A stretch of 64,000 nt of DNA from Sphingobacterium sp. SGR-19 (GTDB taxonomy: Bacteria > Bacteroidota > Bacteroidia > Sphingobacteriales > Sphingobacteriaceae), in assembly GCF_011043555.1 (NCBI RefSeq), contig NZ_JAAKGS010000002.1:62001-126000 (forward strand), written 5' to 3'. The notes under the pieces were generated by a model, which was given only the letters and a program-made list of their open reading frames with translations, was not told where the DNA came from and searched no databases. The translations under genes were made by a program, and so were the position numbers. Every line of letters begins with the position of its first letter. Position 1 is the first letter of the stretch. Below, piece by piece: positions 61,170 to 64,000 of the stretch.

Positions 61170-61990
61170 TGAAAGAATCGTTAGCAAAAAAATCTATTGA
61201 ATACCGTAAACGTATCTTAAAATACATCTACAAAGCAAAGGCGGGGCATACGGGAGGGAGCTTATCTTGCGTAGATGTATTGAACGTGTTGTACAATAGG
61301 ATTATGAATGTCGGACCCGCCAATTTCGATAGCCCCGATAGGGATCGTTATGTGCAGAGCAAAGGGCATTGCGTAGAAGCTTTGTTTGTCGTGTTGGCCG
61401 ATCAGGGTTTTTTCCCCGAATCGGAATTGGAAACGCTGTGCCAATATAATTCTCATTTTATCGGACACCCCACGCGGAAAGTGCCTGGCGTGGAGCAGAA
61501 TACGGGAGCTTTAGGGCATGGTCTTTCGCTAAGTGTAGGAATGGCTATTGCGGCTAAATTGGACAAGAAAGATTACAAGGTGTTTACTTTGATGGGCGAC
61601 GGTGAGCTGGCAGAAGGTTCCAACTGGGAAGCCGCGCTGACGGCATCGCACTATAAGCTGGATAATCTTTGCGCCATTGTGGACTATAACGGTCTGCAGA
61701 TTTCGGCACCAACCCGCGATGTATGCAACACGGATCCGGTAGCGGATAAGTTTAGAAGTTTTGGTTGGGAGGTAGTGGAGGTTGATGGGCATGATGTGGA
61801 TGGGTTGGAAACTACATTCCGCAAGCTCCCGTTTGTGACGGGTAAACCCTCGTTGGTGATTGCCCACACCGTGAAGGGCAAAGGGATCAGTTATATGGAG
61901 AATGTGCTGAAATGGCATCATGGGGTGCCGAGTGAAGATCAATATGAACAGGCACAAAAAGAATTGGATAGCGCCCTTTTAGCGCTTTAA
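61169..61990 (+). CDS. Transketolase, N-terminal (TPP-binding) subunit
   Basis: A 273-residue cytoplasmic subunit equal to the N-terminal half of transketolase. Marks are 'KAGHTGGSLSCVDVLNVLYNRIM', 'YVQSKGHCVEALFVVLADQGF', 'TGALGHGLSLSVGMAIAAKL', and the thiamine-pyrophosphate motif 'LMGDGELAEGSNWEAALTAS..LDNLCAIVDYNG'. It ends before the pyrimidine-binding domain, which is the next gene. Split transketolases of this kind are used in special sugar pathways, including apulose-4-phosphate transketolase, and also as general pentose-phosphate enzymes. Start overlaps the isomerase stop (TAATG). Confidence 0.93.
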   Translation: MKESLAKKSIEYRKRILKYIYKAKAGHTGGSLSCVDVLNVLYNRIMNVGPANFDSPDRDRYVQSKGHCVEALFVVLADQGFFPESELETLCQYNSHFIGHPTRKVPGVEQNTGALGHGLSLSVGMAIAAKLDKKDYKVFTLMGDGELAEGSNWEAALTASHYKLDNLCAIVDYNGLQISAPTRDVCNTDPVADKFRSFGWEVVEVDGHDVDGLETTFRKLPFVTGKPSLVIAHTVKGKGISYMENVLKWHHGVPSEDQYEQAQKELDSALLAL

Positions 61991-62027
61991 TGTAGAATAG
62001 GCTTTGGATATGGATAGAGAGATAAAC

Positions 62028-62972
62028 ATGGGAAAGGCAAATTTAGAGGTTTTTTCAGAAACCTTACAGCATATTGCCGAGAGCAACCGCGATCTATTAG
62101 TCGTTACCAGCGATTCCAGGGGATCAGGCAAATTAGTGCCTTTTGCACAACGTTTTCCGGATCAGTTGGTTGAGGTAGGCATTGCAGAACAGAATTTGGT
62201 CGGTATATCAGCCGGCTTGGCCTCCGCAGGAAAACAGGTATTCGCCGTTTCGCCGGCTTGTTTTCTGACCGCGAGATCGCTGGAACAGATAAAAAATGAT
62301 GTTACGTACTCAGACAACGCGGTGACCGTCGTCGGAATCAGTGCAGGAGTGAGTTACGGAGCGTTGGGCTCAACGCATCACAGTTTGCATGACTATGCCG
62401 TATTACGGGCCATCCACAATATTATTGTTTGTGCGCCGGCCGATAATTTTGAAACGGAGGAAGCTGTTCGACAGTCGGCTGCGTTAAACCAGCCGGTGTA
62501 CCTGCGTTTTGGCAAACGCCCTATGCCGGTGCTGCGGAAGGATGTGCCTTTTGTGTTGGGAAAGGGACGTGTTCTGCAAGAAGGTAAAGACCTGGCTATC
62601 GTTGCGACGGGCGAAATGGTACATCCCGCGTTGGAAGCGGCTACTTTGCTGAAGGAATCCGCGGATATAGAGGTAACGGTGATTAGCATGCATACCGTAA
62701 AACCGTTAGATACCGAATTGTTAGCTCAAGTGGCTGCTTCAGGTATGCCGATATTGACGGTGGAAGAGCATAGTGTATTTGGAGGTATGGGAGAAGCTTG
62801 CGCGTCATTCCTGCTGCAAGAAGGCTTCCATAACCGTTTCCAAGTGATGGGTATCCCAGATGAATACACCGTAACCGGCTCACAGCAAGAAATATTTGAC
62901 CATTATGGTCTGAACGGGCAGGGAATAAGGGAAGTTGCCCAGCAGCTATTGGGTGTTTCCCAAGAAAAGTAA
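62028..62972 (+). CDS. Transketolase, C-terminal subunit
   Basis: A 314-residue cytoplasmic subunit with the pyrimidine-binding and C-terminal domains of transketolase: 'LLVVTSDSRGSGKL', 'QLVEVGIAEQNLVGISAGLASAGKQVFAVSPACFLTARSLEQIKNDV', 'GALGSTHHSLHDYAVLRAI', 'CAPADNFETEEAV' and 'LPILTVEEHSVFGGMGEA'-like end. The conserved Glu of 'GIAEQNLVG' for cofactor activation is present. ATG 62028 follows an AG-rich ribosome site; in-frame TTG 62004 and ATG 62010 are alternatives. It works with the preceding subunit as one enzyme. Confidence 0.93.
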   Translation: MGKANLEVFSETLQHIAESNRDLLVVTSDSRGSGKLVPFAQRFPDQLVEVGIAEQNLVGISAGLASAGKQVFAVSPACFLTARSLEQIKNDVTYSDNAVTVVGISAGVSYGALGSTHHSLHDYAVLRAIHNIIVCAPADNFETEEAVRQSAALNQPVYLRFGKRPMPVLRKDVPFVLGKGRVLQEGKDLAIVATGEMVHPALEAATLLKESADIEVTVISMHTVKPLDTELLAQVAASGMPILTVEEHSVFGGMGEACASFLLQEGFHNRFQVMGIPDEYTVTGSQQEIFDHYGLNGQGIREVAQQLLGVSQEK

Positions 62973-62973
62973 T

Positions 62974-62993
62974 AGGGTGTAGCCCACCCCTAA
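62974..62993 (+). other. Small hairpin between transketolase and binding-protein genes
   Basis: TAGGGTG (62974-62980) pairs with CACCCCTA (62986-62993) with one bulged C. No T tract follows. It may mark an RNA processing point that raises expression of the binding protein, but the evidence is thin. Confidence 0.3.
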
Positions 62994-63023
62994 TTATAAA
63001 CAGATAAATAAACCGATTTTATT

Positions 63024-63971
63024 ATGCGCATCGTAAACAGGTGTCTATGGATGGGAATACTGTTATCGCTATTGATCGCTTGCGGGCGTGGAGAAGCGGA
63101 CAAAACGCAACAGAAGCAGATCGCTATTATTGTTTCCACACTGAATAACCCCTGGTTTGTATTCTTGGCCGAAACGGCTAGGGAAGAAGCGGAAAGCCGT
63201 GGCTATGTGGCACGGATTTTTGACTCACAAAATAACACGTCGCTTGAGTCGGATCATTTTGAAAATGCCGTCGCCTTGGGCTATGACGCGATTCTGCTGA
63301 ATGCGACGGATTCGGATGGTTCTGTGGCGAATGCCCGAAAGGCCATGGAGGCGGGTATTCCCGTTTTCTGTATGGATAGAGAGTTAAACAACCCCGATGC
63401 AGCCACCTCACAGATCGTATCGGATAGCTATTCGGGCTGTGTGGAATTGGGCGGGCTCTTTGTCCGTTCACTTGGACAAAAGGGTAAATATGTAGAGCTG
63501 CTAGGTTTAGTGGGCGACAATAACACGTGGAACCGGTCGAAAGGATTCCATTATGTAGTCGATCATTTTCCGGAAATTAAGATGGTGGCACAACAAAGTG
63601 CCGATTTTGACCGAAATAAAGCGATGGAGGTACTGGAATCTATTTTGCAGGCGCATCCCGATGTGGATGCGGTGTTCTGCGGCAACGACGCGATGGCGAT
63701 GGGCGCTTATCAAGCATTGGTGGCTGCGGGCAAAGATAAGCAGATCCAAGTGTTTGGATTTGATGGTTCGGAAGATGCGGTGGGCTCTATCCAGTCTGGT
63801 GGTCTGGCCGCTACCGTGATGCAGTTTCCTCAAAAAATTGCAGAAACGGCCGTTGCTTTCTCAGGAGAATATTTTGAAGGAAAAACCAGTTTCCCCCAAA
63901 AAACACTAGTCGATGTAGAATTGGTGACACCTGCTAACGTAAGTATATATTCGAGTTATGGTAAAGAATGA
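63024..63971 (+). CDS. RbsB-type sugar ABC transporter substrate-binding lipoprotein
   Basis: A 315-residue exported binding protein with lipobox 'LLSLLIACGRGE' (Cys about 20). The body is a periplasmic binding protein type I of the ribose/xylose group: 'IAIIVSTLNNPWFVFLAETAREEAESRGYVARIFDSQNNTSLESDHFENAVALGYDAILLNATDSDG', 'VFCMDRELN', 'DAVFCGNDAMAMGAYQAL' and 'VFGFDGSEDAVGSIQSGGLAATVMQFP'. The Phe/Trp near 'NNPWFVF', Asp/Arg of 'MDRELN', Asn/Asp of 'CGNDAMA' and Asp of 'GFDGS' are the usual pentose-contact residues. It delivers a free sugar to an ABC importer whose next gene begins at the window edge. Such sugar ABC systems are uncommon in Bacteroidota. Confidence 0.92.
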   Translation: MRIVNRCLWMGILLSLLIACGRGEADKTQQKQIAIIVSTLNNPWFVFLAETAREEAESRGYVARIFDSQNNTSLESDHFENAVALGYDAILLNATDSDGSVANARKAMEAGIPVFCMDRELNNPDAATSQIVSDSYSGCVELGGLFVRSLGQKGKYVELLGLVGDNNTWNRSKGFHYVVDHFPEIKMVAQQSADFDRNKAMEVLESILQAHPDVDAVFCGNDAMAMGAYQALVAAGKDKQIQVFGFDGSEDAVGSIQSGGLAATVMQFPQKIAETAVAFSGEYFEGKTSFPQKTLVDVELVTPANVSIYSSYGKE

Positions 63972-64000
63972 TAAAGACATACAGCCTCAAAAACGTAAGG
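63968..64000 (+). CDS. Start of next gene, probably sugar ABC ATPase (RbsA-like), cut by window end
   Basis: An ATG at 63968 overlaps the binding-protein stop (ATGA) and opens a frame reading 'MIKTYSLKNVR' to the last base. The overlap and the first residues fit an RbsA-type ATP-binding subunit following an RbsB-type protein. Only eleven codons are visible, so the product name rests on gene order. Confidence 0.55.
   Translation, partial: MIKTYSLKNVR

Noticed and set aside
1..64000. CRISPR array, IS element, phage genes, tRNA/attachment site
   Set aside because: Looked for regular repeats, transposase motifs, integrases and tRNA ends; none seen. The short Bor-like lipoprotein is not enough to suggest a prophage.
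1..64000. Hybrid two-component or ECF sigma/anti-sigma control of the pectin genes
   Set aside because: No such regulator is encoded, and the SusC proteins lack the STN domain used for anti-sigma signalling. The only two-component pair (9153-11889) is set apart from the glycan genes.

Overview
The window reads as chromosome from a Bacteroidota species, most likely of the Sphingobacteriaceae (Sphingobacterium, Pedobacter, Olivibacter or Parapedobacter type). The signs are SusC/SusD pairs with 'FDPL' SusD tails, CarboxypepD_reg-plug-barrel TonB receptors, many Cys lipoproteins, A/T-rich leaders with occasional TAnnTTTG -7 boxes, and dense same-strand operons. No tRNA, rRNA, IS element, integrase or CRISPR array is visible. 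Almost all of the DNA serves pectin breakdown.

Layout: (1) 1-4750, the tail of one utilization locus: the end of a SusD and two tandem PL1 pectate lyases. (2) 4762-13235, a block of other function: OmpA-family protein, small outer-membrane barrel, lipoproteins, an orphan LytTR regulator, a Crp/Fnr regulator, a NarL-type regulator with its TPR histidine kinase, and three small envelope genes. (3) 13785-21604, a beta-helix lipoprotein, SusC, SusD and a SusE/F-position lipoprotein, then a small secreted protein and the apparent remnant of a second SusE/F-like gene. (4) 22648-27818, a SusC-unlike TonB receptor with a large multidomain PL1 lyase. (5) 28109-34887, a second complete SusC/SusD pair plus a fourth PL1 lyase. 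(6) 35130-58790, fifteen tightly packed genes in one apparent transcription unit: beta-helix/DUF6298 protein, GH140 apiosidase-like enzyme, GH43, two sialidase-fold beta-propeller proteins, GH2, GH78 rhamnosidase, iron alcohol dehydrogenase, DapA/NanA-family aldolase, PdxA-family dehydrogenase, DUF1537 acid-sugar kinase, sodium-solute symporter, STN-esterase fusion, Tat-exported TIM-barrel protein and GH28. (7) 58945-64000+, a DeoR-family repressor, FucI/AraA-family isomerase, split transketolase, RbsB-like binding lipoprotein and the start of the next gene, probably the ABC ATPase.

How it may fit together: PL1 and GH28 enzymes cut homogalacturonan, SusCD pairs import the oligosaccharides, and the big operon removes side chains. 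The combination points to rhamnogalacturonan II (RG-II). GH140 is the RG-II apiosidase family, and region 7 has the composition expected of a D-apiose route (isomerase, kinase outside the window, split transketolase, ABC uptake). Most striking is the run aldolase, dehydrogenase, DUF1537 kinase and PdxA next to sialidase-fold proteins. It is chemically sufficient to turn the RG-II sugar Dha (3-deoxy-D-lyxo-heptulosaric acid) into pyruvate plus D-threonate and then DHAP. That route is inferred from gene families and stereochemistry; it is not demonstrated here.
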